From assembly GCA_017410745.1 (NCBI GenBank), contig JAFPPJ010000253.1, forward strand, positions 1 to 10,118: a stretch of DNA of 10,118 bases, in the 5' to 3' direction. Numbering within the stretch: position 1 is the first letter of the stretch; the number at the start of each line of letters is the position of its first letter. Shown in pieces: positions 1-5,932 of this stretch. This stretch comes from Oscillospiraceae bacterium. Lineage in GTDB: Bacteria; Bacillota; Clostridia; Oscillospirales; Ruminococcaceae. The position numbers and the translations under genes are program-made. The notes below the pieces were generated by a model, which ran no database searches, had not been told where the DNA came from, and saw nothing but the letters and a program-made list of their open reading frames with translations.

Positions 1-137
1 GCGTTGCGGGCACTCTCGGACGTGAGGCGGGCAATGCCCTGGGCAAGACCGTAGGCGGCAGCTTCGGCAAGCGTCTGGGCGGCAATCTCGGCGCATCTCT
101 CGGCAGGGGACTGTTCGACACGCTCTTCAAGCGCTGA
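1..137 (+). CDS. C-terminal end of a HerA-like (DUF853) helicase/ATPase, partial
   Basis: The frame is open from the window edge (first full codon at 3) to a TGA at 135-137 and gives about 44 residues. They are rich in Gly, Arg and Leu with small-residue spacing, contain GREAGNALGK, and end GRGLFDTLFKR. HerA-like ATPases of the DUF853/YjgR type usually end in such a run (GRE.G..LGRGL.G.LF plus basic residues), so I infer this family. These are cytoplasmic P-loop ATPases of poorly known role, but the ATPase core lies outside the window and cannot be checked. A dispersed repeat hairpin starts on the very next base. The reading frame is clear; the family call rests only on this short tail. Confidence 0.5.
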   Translation, partial: VAGTLGREAGNALGKTVGGSFGKRLGGNLGASLGRGLFDTLFKR

Positions 138-203
138 CCGGGCAAAGCCCGGAGTCTCGATATGCATTTGAGAGGGACTGTTGTACTATCCACGGAACAT
201 AAG
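138..203 (+). repeat. Dispersed intergenic repeat, copy A
   Basis: The copy begins with a perfect hairpin, CCGGGC-AAA-GCCCGG (138-152), directly after a stop codon. It continues with ATGCATTTGA (162-171), then 21 bases ending in GTACTATCCA, then a diverged right end CGGAACATAAG (193-203). The same order and spacing recur at 9959-10027 and 10048-10115, and on the minus strand at 5529-5573. The hairpin stem differs from that at 9959-9973 at three positions, each with the matching partner change. There is no T-run, so it is not a classical intrinsic terminator. Confidence 0.8.
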
Positions 204-252
204 CATGAATGCATAATAAATTCAACCGTTTGTGCAGACGGAGACCCGGGGG

Positions 253-293
253 ATGGGGGAGTCAGCCCCATTAAGAATGTGAGCGAAGCTCAC
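253..293. other. Two consecutive small hairpins ahead of the HAD gene
   Basis: ATGGGG (253-258) pairs with CCCCAT (266-271) across a 7-base loop. GTGAGC (279-284) pairs with GCTCAC (288-293) across a GAA loop. Neither is followed by a T-run. They lie in the 213-base gap between the DUF853-like gene and the phosphatase gene, in which I see no convincing -35/-10 pair. They could be leader-RNA structures or part of a further intergenic repeat. Confidence 0.45.
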
Positions 294-350
294 TCCTTCC
301 CCTAAACCATAGACCCTATAGCGAGCAAAAGAGAGGATCCACAGACAAAC

Positions 351-1178
351 ATGGTGATATTTATAGATATAGACGGGACGATGCGTGATTACCGCTATGG
401 ATTCATGCCGTCGTCTCATACCGCGCTCGACCGTGCGCATGAGGCGGGACACACGCTGATACTGTGCACGGGCAGGACGGTGGGGATGATACCCTACGAT
501 GTGCCCCTTGAAAAGTTCGACGGCATGATAGCGGGGGGCGGCTGTCATCTGGTATACCGCGGCAAGGTGATAGAGGACAGCTTCATCCCCGATGAGACCG
601 TGAGCAGATACCGCAGATACTTCGAGGAGAACGGCGTGCCCTATCAGCTTGAGACTGTGGAGGGCGTATTCATGACCGCAGAGATGGGAGAGATAATGCG
701 GGAGCTGCTCTTCTACGGGGAAGACCCGCGCAGATCGGAATATGCGGGGCTTCGTACGGAGCGCATACGCATAGACAGGCGTATAGACGAGCTTGACAGG
801 ATGGGGCTCCATTCGAGCAAGATGGGCTTCTGCCTTACGCCCGCACAGTACAGGGAGTTTCATGTGCCCGACAGCGATCGTCTCAAATACATCGTATTCG
901 ATGACGAGGCGGACGAATACTATCACTGCGAGCTGATACAGGCAGGCAGGGACAAGGGCACTGCGATAGAGCGCATGGCAAGGGAGATAGGAGCGGACAT
1001 AGGCGACACCATAGCGGTGGGCGACAGCATGAACGATGCGGATGCATTCCGCGCGGCGGGCACGGCGCTCTGCATGGGAAATGCCACGGATGCGGTGAAG
1101 GCGCTGGCGGATCATGTGACGGACACCGTAGTCAATGACGGTCTGTACAAGGGCTTTGCCGCTCTCGGACTTATATGA
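351..1178 (+). CDS. Cof-type HAD-IIB family phosphatase
   Basis: The 275-residue product has all four HAD motifs in order. Motif I is DIDGT with the nucleophile Asp6 and acid/base Asp8. Motif II is T40-G-R, motif III is Lys202 in DKGTAIE, and motif IV is GDSMND with Asp225 and Asp229. The region between motifs II and III (about 60-190) is the size of a type IIB cap, as in Cof/YidA-like enzymes, which hydrolyse sugar phosphates, flavin or cofactor phosphates in the cytoplasm. The substrate cannot be read from sequence. The start at 351 puts motif I at its usual distance from the N-terminus. A weak GAGAGGA lies at 331-337, rather far upstream. The gene is 64 bases ahead of hflX and may be cotranscribed with it. 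Family call is sure, substrate unknown. Confidence 0.9.
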   Translation: MVIFIDIDGTMRDYRYGFMPSSHTALDRAHEAGHTLILCTGRTVGMIPYDVPLEKFDGMIAGGGCHLVYRGKVIEDSFIPDETVSRYRRYFEENGVPYQLETVEGVFMTAEMGEIMRELLFYGEDPRRSEYAGLRTERIRIDRRIDELDRMGLHSSKMGFCLTPAQYREFHVPDSDRLKYIVFDDEADEYYHCELIQAGRDKGTAIERMAREIGADIGDTIAVGDSMNDADAFRAAGTALCMGNATDAVKALADHVTDTVVNDGLYKGFAALGLI

Positions 1179-1232
1179 GCGGATATACAGATGCGAATAC
1201 TGCGGCTTGACATATCGGGCTTTGATGCATAC

Positions 1233-1238
1233 AGGAGA
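1233..1238 (+). promoter_or_regulatory. Ribosome binding site that fixes the hflX start
   Basis: AGGAGA stands four bases before ATG 1243. The same frame is open back to an ATG at 1135, but that start would overlap the phosphatase gene by 44 bases, has no comparable site and adds 36 residues ahead of the HflX fold. The start at 1243 is therefore preferred. Confidence 0.8.
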
Positions 1239-1242
1239 TAAT

Positions 1243-2481
1243 ATGTACGATAACGAACAGACAATATCACGGGCGGTGCTGGTCACCGTCGATACAGGAG
1301 AATTTGATGCGGAGATGTCCGTGAAGGAGCTCTCCGAGCTTGCCCGGACTGCGGGAGCGGAGACTGCGGCTGTGGTGATACAGAAGCGGCCGTCCCCGGA
1401 TACCGCCACATATATAGGCAGCGGCAGGCTCGAACAGCTCCGCGGCGAGGCAGAGATGGCGGGGGCAGACCTGCTGATATTCGACTGTGAGCTCACTGCA
1501 AATCAGACCCGGAATATCGAGCAGATCACGGACATACGGGTCATAGACCGTACCACGCTGATACTGGACATATTCGCGATGCGCGCGGCCTCTGCGGAGG
1601 GACGCATACAGGTGGAGCTGGCACAGCAGAAGTACAGGCTCGCACACCTTGCGGGAAAGGGCGTACAGCTTTCAAGGCTCGGCGGCGGCATAGGCACGAG
1701 AGGCCCCGGTGAGACCAAGCTCGAGACGGACAGGCGTCATATACGCACACGCATTGGACAGCTTGAGGATGAACTTGAACAGATACGCCGCCACCGTGAC
1801 CTGATACGCCGGCGCAGGAAGAAGGACAATGTGCAGACTGCGGCTATCGTAGGCTACACCAACGCGGGCAAGTCCACGCTGCTCAATGCACTGACGGGAG
1901 CGGGAGTGTTGTCCGAGGACAAGCTGTTCGCAACTCTCGATGTCACGAGCCGTGCACTGTCCCTTCCCGACGGCAGGGAGGTGCTGCTGTCGGACACGGT
2001 AGGACTTATACGCCGACTGCCCCATGAGCTCGTAAATGCATTCCGCTCCACCCTTGAGGAGGCGGCGAATGCGGATATAATCGTCAATGTGCTTGACATA
2101 TCCTCCCCAACTGCCAAGGAAGAGCAGGAGGTAACGGACAAGCTGCTCGCGGAGCTGGGATGTGCGGACATCCCCCGTGTGACGGTACTCAACAAGTGCG
2201 ACAAGCTGCCCGGTGCGGAGAATATACCCGAGGACAGCACCACCGTGCGCATATGCGCTAAGACGGGTGAGGGCTTTGACAGGCTGCTTTCTGCCGTGGC
2301 GGCAAATCTCCCGGGCGGATATGAGCGGGGGATATTCACCATACCCTATGACAGGCAGGGGATGATCAACAGCATCATCGAGGACGGCGGAAAGGTATTC
2401 TCCACCGAATACACCGGGGAAGGCGCTGTCATAGACGCACTGGTGAGCGAGAAAATGGTGAAGATGATCAGGGGAGAATGA
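1243..2481 (+). CDS. hflX: GTPase HflX
   Basis: The 412-residue product is a complete HflX, a ribosome-associated GTPase of the TRAFAC/Obg-related group that binds the large subunit and splits stalled or heat-damaged 70S ribosomes. The N-terminal HflX domain (about 1-190) ends in the hallmark GGGIGTRGPGETKLE (147-161) and a charged coiled linker (about 163-195). The G domain has G1 GYTNAGKS (204-211), G3 DTVGL (251-255) and G4 NKCD (317-320). A short C-terminal domain follows (about 360-412). All GTP-binding motifs are intact, so it should be active. It lies 64 bases after the phosphatase gene and 26 bases before the small membrane-protein gene on the same strand; no terminator was seen between them. 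Identification is secure. Confidence 0.96.
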   Translation: MYDNEQTISRAVLVTVDTGEFDAEMSVKELSELARTAGAETAAVVIQKRPSPDTATYIGSGRLEQLRGEAEMAGADLLIFDCELTANQTRNIEQITDIRVIDRTTLILDIFAMRAASAEGRIQVELAQQKYRLAHLAGKGVQLSRLGGGIGTRGPGETKLETDRRHIRTRIGQLEDELEQIRRHRDLIRRRRKKDNVQTAAIVGYTNAGKSTLLNALTGAGVLSEDKLFATLDVTSRALSLPDGREVLLSDTVGLIRRLPHELVNAFRSTLEEAANADIIVNVLDISSPTAKEEQEVTDKLLAELGCADIPRVTVLNKCDKLPGAENIPEDSTTVRICAKTGEGFDRLLSAVAANLPGGYERGIFTIPYDRQGMINSIIEDGGKVFSTEYTGEGAVIDALVSEKMVKMIRGE

Positions 2482-2507
2482 GCTCCGGCTGAATAGAGGG
2501 TGATCAT

Positions 2508-2951
2508 ATGCAGTATATTATGGCACTTCTGATAATATTCCTGATAATGTGGATACTCGGTGTGGATATACACATCATAATCGGCATCGTACTTGGAATA
2601 TTAGGTCTTGTGACTGCGGTGACGATGACGTTCTTCATAGTGTTCCGCATAAAGCTGATAGGCGCAAAGCGCGTTGATGCGAAGTTCTCACGGTTCGGCA
2701 AGAACAAGTGGGGGCGGTATGACGTGGCGTTCTACGAGATAGAGGGCGAGGAGCATGAGAATGTATTTCCGTGTGAGTTCGCCTTCCGTGATGTGCTGTA
2801 CCGTGAGGACAGACCCATAAGGGTGATGCTGACCAGAAAGGGCATGGTATACGACATGAATGCAGAGCTGTGCTGCAGGGCAGGCTTTGCGATATCCGTC
2901 GGGCTCATAATAGCAGCGGCGGTCATTATCCCTAAGCTCGGTCTGTTCTGA
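2508..2951 (+). CDS. Small three-helix membrane protein, family unknown
   Basis: I do not recognise the family. The 147-residue product starts with two hydrophobic helices separated by only about four residues (about 3-18 and 21-47). Then comes a basic-then-acidic soluble segment of about 75 residues (48-123), with FYEIEGEEHENVFPCEF near its middle, and a last helix (about 125-144). The soluble part looks like a small beta domain carried between membrane segments, but no catalytic motif can be seen. The start is supported by GAGGGTGATC (2496-2505), a match to the extended anti-Shine-Dalgarno sequence, just before ATG 2508. It follows hflX by 26 bases, so cotranscription is likely. It shows ordinary codon use for the window. 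Confidence 0.7.
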   Translation: MQYIMALLIIFLIMWILGVDIHIIIGIVLGILGLVTAVTMTFFIVFRIKLIGAKRVDAKFSRFGKNKWGRYDVAFYEIEGEEHENVFPCEFAFRDVLYREDRPIRVMLTRKGMVYDMNAELCCRAGFAISVGLIIAAAVIIPKLGLF

Positions 2952-2956
2952 AATCA

Positions 2957-3000
2957 TTGTGCAATATGTTCAAAATATTGACAAATATTTGTGCAGTATG
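2957..3000. promoter_or_regulatory. Possible operator: paired TTGTGCA direct repeats around a palindrome
   Basis: TTGTGCA occurs at 2957-2963 and again at 2989-2995, each followed by a purine and TATG. The copies are 32 bases apart, about three helical turns. Between them and overlapping the second is the perfect 12-base palindrome ACAAATATTTGT (2981-2992). The block sits just upstream of the promoter at 3021-3049. A regulator site is inference. Confidence 0.3.
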
Positions 3001-3020
3001 CAGAAACGCTGCTGTAACTC

Positions 3021-3049
3021 TTGAATAATACGCTGTAATGTGCTAAAAT
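3021..3049 (+). promoter_or_regulatory. Sigma-A-type promoter of the FN3 protein gene
   Basis: TTGAAT (3021-3026) and TAAAAT (3044-3049) are 17 bases apart. TG at 3041-3042 gives an extended -10. Transcription should start near 3056. The leader contains a small hairpin, GGGTAT/ATGCCC (3063-3078), before the strong ribosome site at 3081-3087. Confidence 0.7.
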
Positions 3050-3095
3050 TTATCTGATATAAGGGTATGGTAATGCCCAATAGGAGGTTTTAATT

Positions 3096-3632
3096 ATGAG
3101 CAAGAAGTTCAAGGTTCTTAGCGCTGCTATGGCAGTTGTATGCGCAGCAGGTCTTATGGCAGTTCCTTCTGCATTCGCAGACGATGAGGCTCCCGCTGAG
3201 GAAGTTGTAACAGAGGAAGTTGCAGAAGAGGCTGCTGAGGAAGCTCCCGCAGCTGCTACACCCGCTGATGAGGCTGCTGCTGAAGAGGCTGCTCCCGCTG
3301 AGGAAGCTGCTGAAGAAGAGGCTCCCAAGGCTCTTGGCGAGCACAGCGCTCTCAAGTTCCACAGAGCAAAGGGTGTTCCCGTTGCAGTTCAGGATTCCGA
3401 AAACTCCGTATCTCTCTACTGGAGCAGCGTAAGCGGCGCAGAGAAGTATGCTGTTGCAGCATATGACTTTGAGACCGAGGACGTTAAGATCCTCACCGAG
3501 ACAACAGAGCACTCCCTCACCATCACCGGTCTTGAGGCTGGCAAGCCCTATGCATACGTTATCGTTCCTATGGTAAAGGGCGAGTGGGTTGAGCCTTCCG
3601 TTGACGACGTTATTGCTTTTGAGATACAGTGA
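3096..3632 (+). CDS. Secreted Glu/Ala-rich protein with one fibronectin type III-like domain
   Basis: The 178-residue product begins with a classical signal peptide: KK at 3-4, a hydrophobic core at about 8-23, and a likely cleavage after SAFA at residue 28. The lipobox is not convincing at Cys16. Residues 29-78 are a low-complexity, strongly acidic Glu/Ala/Pro linker with EEA and EEAP repeats. Residues about 93-178 resemble a single FN3 beta-sandwich: VSLYWSSVSGAEKYAV around Trp109, then SLTITGLEAGKPYAYVIV. No sortase motif or surface-layer domain is seen, so it may be released or held by partners. TAGGAGG (3081-3087) is eight bases before the start. It has its own promoter and terminator. 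Alanine is mostly GCT/GCA and valine GTT, unlike neighbouring genes, which suggests high expression. Role unknown. Confidence 0.85.
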   Translation: MSKKFKVLSAAMAVVCAAGLMAVPSAFADDEAPAEEVVTEEVAEEAAEEAPAAATPADEAAAEEAAPAEEAAEEEAPKALGEHSALKFHRAKGVPVAVQDSENSVSLYWSSVSGAEKYAVAAYDFETEDVKILTETTEHSLTITGLEAGKPYAYVIVPMVKGEWVEPSVDDVIAFEIQ

Positions 3633-3651
3633 TCGTATAAAGTGAACGTAT

Positions 3652-3681
3652 AAAAAAGGCGCACTGCGGTGCGCCTTTTTT
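3652..3681. terminator. Bidirectional intrinsic terminator between convergent genes
   Basis: Stem GGCGCAC (3658-3664) and GTGCGCC (3669-3675) closes a TGCG loop. It is flanked by six A on the left (3652-3657) and six T on the right (3676-3681), so it reads as a terminator on both strands. It ends the FN3 gene (stop at 3632) and the minus-strand cyclase gene (stop at 3712). Confidence 0.93.
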
Positions 3682-3711
3682 CTTTACTGTATATGATAGT
3701 CCCGATATGCA

Positions 3712-5250
3712 TCAGTACTTGTGATGTACCTTCTTCACCTCGTACATGCGCAGGTCTGCTTCGTGTACGAATGCGTCTATATCATCGGATATGCCGTCGG
3801 TCTGGGATATGCCGATGCTGATGGATATGGGGAGACTCGACGCACTGAAATGCTCGGTGAGCGCCTTCTCCATCTTGTTCGCCTGCAGCTTGGCATTATG
3901 TGCATCGCGAAGATCGGCAGCCACGATGAATTCATCGCCGCCGAGCCTTGCATAGACGCAGCCCGGGAAATATGCCTTGATGTATTCGGCGGTCTGTATG
4001 AGCACCTCGTCGCCCTTGGCGTGGCCGAATTTGTCATTGACCGATTTGAAGCCGTCAAGATCCATATAGAACAGCATCATGGGACGGCGGCAATTCTCCG
4101 ACAGATAGTTGTAGAAGAAGCGGCGGTTGTTTATGCCGGTGAGTATATCGGTGTTTGCTGCGCGTATTATAGTCTCCTCATAGGAGCGCTGATAGGTCAG
4201 ATCCTGCATGGTAACGAAGTAGCCGGAGATATTGTCGAAGAAGTCGCGTATCTCAAGCTCTGTCACCTGATAATAGCGTGTGCCGTCCGAACTCTCGAGC
4301 CTGAACTCCTGTATCGTGCTGTGCCTAACGGGGTCATCCACGGGGTCGCCCTCGGAGATAAGGCGGGACATCTTCCAGCGGAGATAGTCGAAATTATCGG
4401 TATTGTTCACGTCTGCGCCGCTGAGCTGTGCAAATGCCGAATTCATGCGCACGACTTTGTGCTCGGGGGTGAATATCACCATAGGGAAGGGGAGATTCTC
4501 CACGAGTATGGCAAGCTCTATGCCGAGGTTGGAGAAGTTGGTGACATCGTGGCCTACGCCGACTGTGCCGTACACCTTGCCGAAGGGGTCGTATACGGGG
4601 GTCTTGTAGGTGGTGAACTGCTTCATGCCATCGCGTGTGGACACGGGCTCATCGCATATGTATGTCTTGCCGGTGGATATGGCGATCTCCTCCGACTCCG
4701 CACAGGAGAACTCATTGCCGTCCTCGGGGCGGGGCGCGTTCCATATATAGAAGTGATCCTTGTTTATGCAGTCTTCTCTGGTGCGGTGGACTATGCCTGT
4801 GAACGCCTCATTCACCATAGTGTGTATGCCGTCAAGGCGCTTGTACCACAGCATATCGGGCACTGTGTCTATGGTGGCATCGAGCAGGTGCTTATGGAAC
4901 ACCTTCTCATATGTCATATAGATATAGCCAATTATCTTCATCACGCGTGTGCGCAGATGCCTGCCGCTCCATTTAGCGCAAAGGTCGGTAAGCCTGTCGT
5001 ATATATCCTCTGCATCCGATTCCTCGCCTACATACACGGTATAGGTGTTCTCGAGGGACACGCACTCCCTGGCAAGGGAGATATTATCGGTGAGGACGAG
5101 CATGGCACCGTCTGTGCGGCCTGTCAGCTTCTCGCCGTTGTATATGCGTATATCCGCTTTGATACCTTCGGGCATATCCTCGGGTGTAAGAGCGGGAGTT
5201 ATCTTGGTATTGATGAGATCATCGACTATGACAAGATCAAGAATAAGCAT
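3712..5250 (-). CDS. Diguanylate cyclase, unknown N-terminal domain + PAS-PAS-GGDEF
   Basis: The 512-residue product should make cyclic di-GMP from two GTP. The C-terminal domain (about 360-512) has the entry motif TDILTGINNRR, the metal ligand Asp397 in MDLDGFKSVND, and an intact active loop GGDEF (437-441). The position of the inhibitory RxxD I-site before the loop holds FPGC, so product inhibition through that site is unlikely. Two PAS-like sensor domains precede it: about 120-238, ending in TVGVGHDVT, and about 243-357, ending in GYFVTMQDLT. Residues 1-95 form an alpha/beta-looking domain beginning MLILDLVIVDD that I do not recognise. No membrane segment is seen, so it is cytosolic. The start is supported by GGTGATC (complement of 5253-5259) three bases upstream and a promoter at 5301-5329. 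No EAL domain is present. Confidence 0.93.
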   Translation of the reverse strand: MLILDLVIVDDLINTKITPALTPEDMPEGIKADIRIYNGEKLTGRTDGAMLVLTDNISLARECVSLENTYTVYVGEESDAEDIYDRLTDLCAKWSGRHLRTRVMKIIGYIYMTYEKVFHKHLLDATIDTVPDMLWYKRLDGIHTMVNEAFTGIVHRTREDCINKDHFYIWNAPRPEDGNEFSCAESEEIAISTGKTYICDEPVSTRDGMKQFTTYKTPVYDPFGKVYGTVGVGHDVTNFSNLGIELAILVENLPFPMVIFTPEHKVVRMNSAFAQLSGADVNNTDNFDYLRWKMSRLISEGDPVDDPVRHSTIQEFRLESSDGTRYYQVTELEIRDFFDNISGYFVTMQDLTYQRSYEETIIRAANTDILTGINNRRFFYNYLSENCRRPMMLFYMDLDGFKSVNDKFGHAKGDEVLIQTAEYIKAYFPGCVYARLGGDEFIVAADLRDAHNAKLQANKMEKALTEHFSASSLPISISIGISQTDGISDDIDAFVHEADLRMYEVKKVHHKY

Positions 5251-5300
5251 AGGATCACCACTTTTAGAATGTACTTTGGCAAATGCCGGCTTTACGCTAA

Positions 5301-5329
5301 TTTATAGTATAGCACAAGGCTATAGTCAA
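5301..5329 (-). promoter_or_regulatory. Sigma-A-type promoter of the diguanylate cyclase gene
   Basis: Read on the minus strand, TTGACT (5329-5324) is followed after 17 bases by TATAAA (5306-5301). The start codon is about 50 bases downstream. Confidence 0.75.
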
Positions 5330-5333
5330 TAAT

Positions 5334-5350
5334 GTTAAATATATATTAAC
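5334..5350. other. AT-rich inverted repeat upstream of the cyclase promoter
   Basis: GTTAA (5334-5338) and TTAAC (5346-5350) flank seven A/T bases, directly upstream of the minus-strand -35 box. It could be a regulator site or simply an AT-rich UP-like region. The surrounding 5330-5420 is very AT-rich with nothing else clear in it. Confidence 0.25.
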
Positions 5351-5464
5351 GTAATATTAAATACGGCATATATTTGTAAAATCTGTCAAATAAACAAATG
5401 ATTGTAAATATATTTATCGCTTTTGCACAAGGCCGCCCGCCCAACTCGCCTCCGCCCCTTTGAG

Positions 5465-5501
5465 GTCGGCAAAGCCGACGGTTACCTCGGGATGCATTTG
5501 A
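5465..5501 (+). repeat. Dispersed intergenic repeat, left half only (copy B-plus)
   Basis: Hairpin GTCGGC-AAA-GCCGAC (5465-5479) is identical to that at 9959-9973. It is followed by GGTTACC and GATGCATTTGA (5491-5501). After this the match to the other copies stops, so the conserved right half is missing here. Confidence 0.75.
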
Positions 5502-5528
5502 CCCTACCGCTCAAACATCCCTCACAAA

Positions 5529-5573
5529 CCAATGCTCCGGGACGACAACACCAGTTCCCCTCAAATGCGTATC
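5529..5573 (-). repeat. Dispersed intergenic repeat, right half inverted (copy B-minus)
   Basis: The complement reads GATACGCATTTGA, then 21 bases, then CGGAGCATTGG. That is the same order and the same 21-base spacing as copies A and D. The hairpin that starts the other copies is absent. With the half copy at 5465-5501 it forms an inverted pair in which GCATTTGA and TCAAATGC can base-pair. Confidence 0.75.
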
Positions 5574-5622
5574 ACCCTAAATGCAGAACCGATCTTATAA
5601 TTGTAAATTTTTTTTAAACCGC

Positions 5623-5651
5623 TTGCAAATTCCTCCCGATAGGTATATACT
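5623..5651 (+). promoter_or_regulatory. Promoter of the pheS-DUF4291-pheT operon
   Basis: TTGCAA (5623-5628) and TATACT (5646-5651) are 17 bases apart. Transcription would begin near 5658, just ahead of the first conserved bases of the T-box-like leader. Confidence 0.75.
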
Positions 5652-5657
5652 GATATA

Positions 5658-5905
5658 GTACACCCAAACGCATTGACCGGGCAAAGTAAGCAGTACACCG
5701 TGTGCGAATGCAGAGAGCAGGATCCGTAGGCTGTGAGATCCTGTCGCACAGTATGAGCCGAAATTTCACCCGTGAGCGGCAGTTCTCAAACTTTATGGAG
5801 TAGGAGCTGACGGATGCCCCGTTACAGGCAGGATAACTACACCTTTCGTGTGCTTTGACGGTGCGTTGATGCAGGTGCAGTCTGTCCGGCGGGACAGACT
5901 TTTTT
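5658..5905 (+). promoter_or_regulatory. T-box-type leader for phenylalanyl-tRNA synthetase genes
   Basis: The leader has the ordered parts of a T-box riboswitch, which senses uncharged tRNA. AAAGTA (5683-5688) is near the start. The distal stem I pairs TGTGCG (5701-5706) with CGCACA (5745-5750). Inside it lie an AGAGAG bulge (5712-5717) and a second stem, CAGGATC (5718-5724) with GATCCTG (5737-5743), closing a GGCTGTGA loop. A candidate phenylalanine specifier TTC (5765-5767) is followed by A. Stem III has GAGTAGG before TGACGG (5808-5813) paired with CCGTTA (5819-5824). An intrinsic terminator follows. Its place before pheS fits tRNA-Phe sensing. Oddly, no UGGN sequence for pairing with the tRNA acceptor end is visible between stem III and the terminator. 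Confidence 0.8.
5879..5905 (+). terminator. Leader (attenuator) terminator ahead of pheS
   Basis: GTCTGTCC (5880-5887) pairs with GGACAGAC (5892-5899) over a GGCG loop; A5879-T5900 can extend the stem. Six T follow (5900-5905). It stands 27 bases before the pheS start, as expected for the off state of a T-box. Confidence 0.92.
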
Positions 5906-5932
5906 GTTATCATACGGAAAGAAGGAGATACT

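Noticed and set aside
1135..1242. 36-residue N-terminal extension of HflX with a CxxC-like stretch
   Set aside because: It would overlap the phosphatase gene by 44 bases and lacks a ribosome site, while AGGAGA sits right before ATG 1243, where HflX proteins normally begin.
2978..3007. Perfect -35 box TTGACA at 2978-2983 as the FN3 gene promoter
   Set aside because: No acceptable -10 box lies 16-18 bases downstream; the pair at 3021-3049 is much better.
3180..3330. Glu/Ala codon repeats as a CRISPR or mobile repeat
   Set aside because: The repetition is in frame, encodes a low-complexity acidic linker, and has no regular spacers.
3721..5307. Long open frame on the plus strand opposite the diguanylate cyclase gene
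   Set aside because: It is the shadow of a gene with clear GGDEF and PAS motifs. The translation shows no domain, and it is open because the sense gene rarely uses TTA, CTA or TCA codons.
5423..5617. Short plus-strand open frame through the inverted repeat pair
   Set aside because: It is made of repeat sequence and has no ribosome site or coding character.
5671..5690. GCATTGACCGGGCAAAG as a further copy of the dispersed repeat
   Set aside because: The order of elements is reversed and the second hairpin arm is missing. These bases form the start of the T-box-like leader, so the likeness is probably chance.
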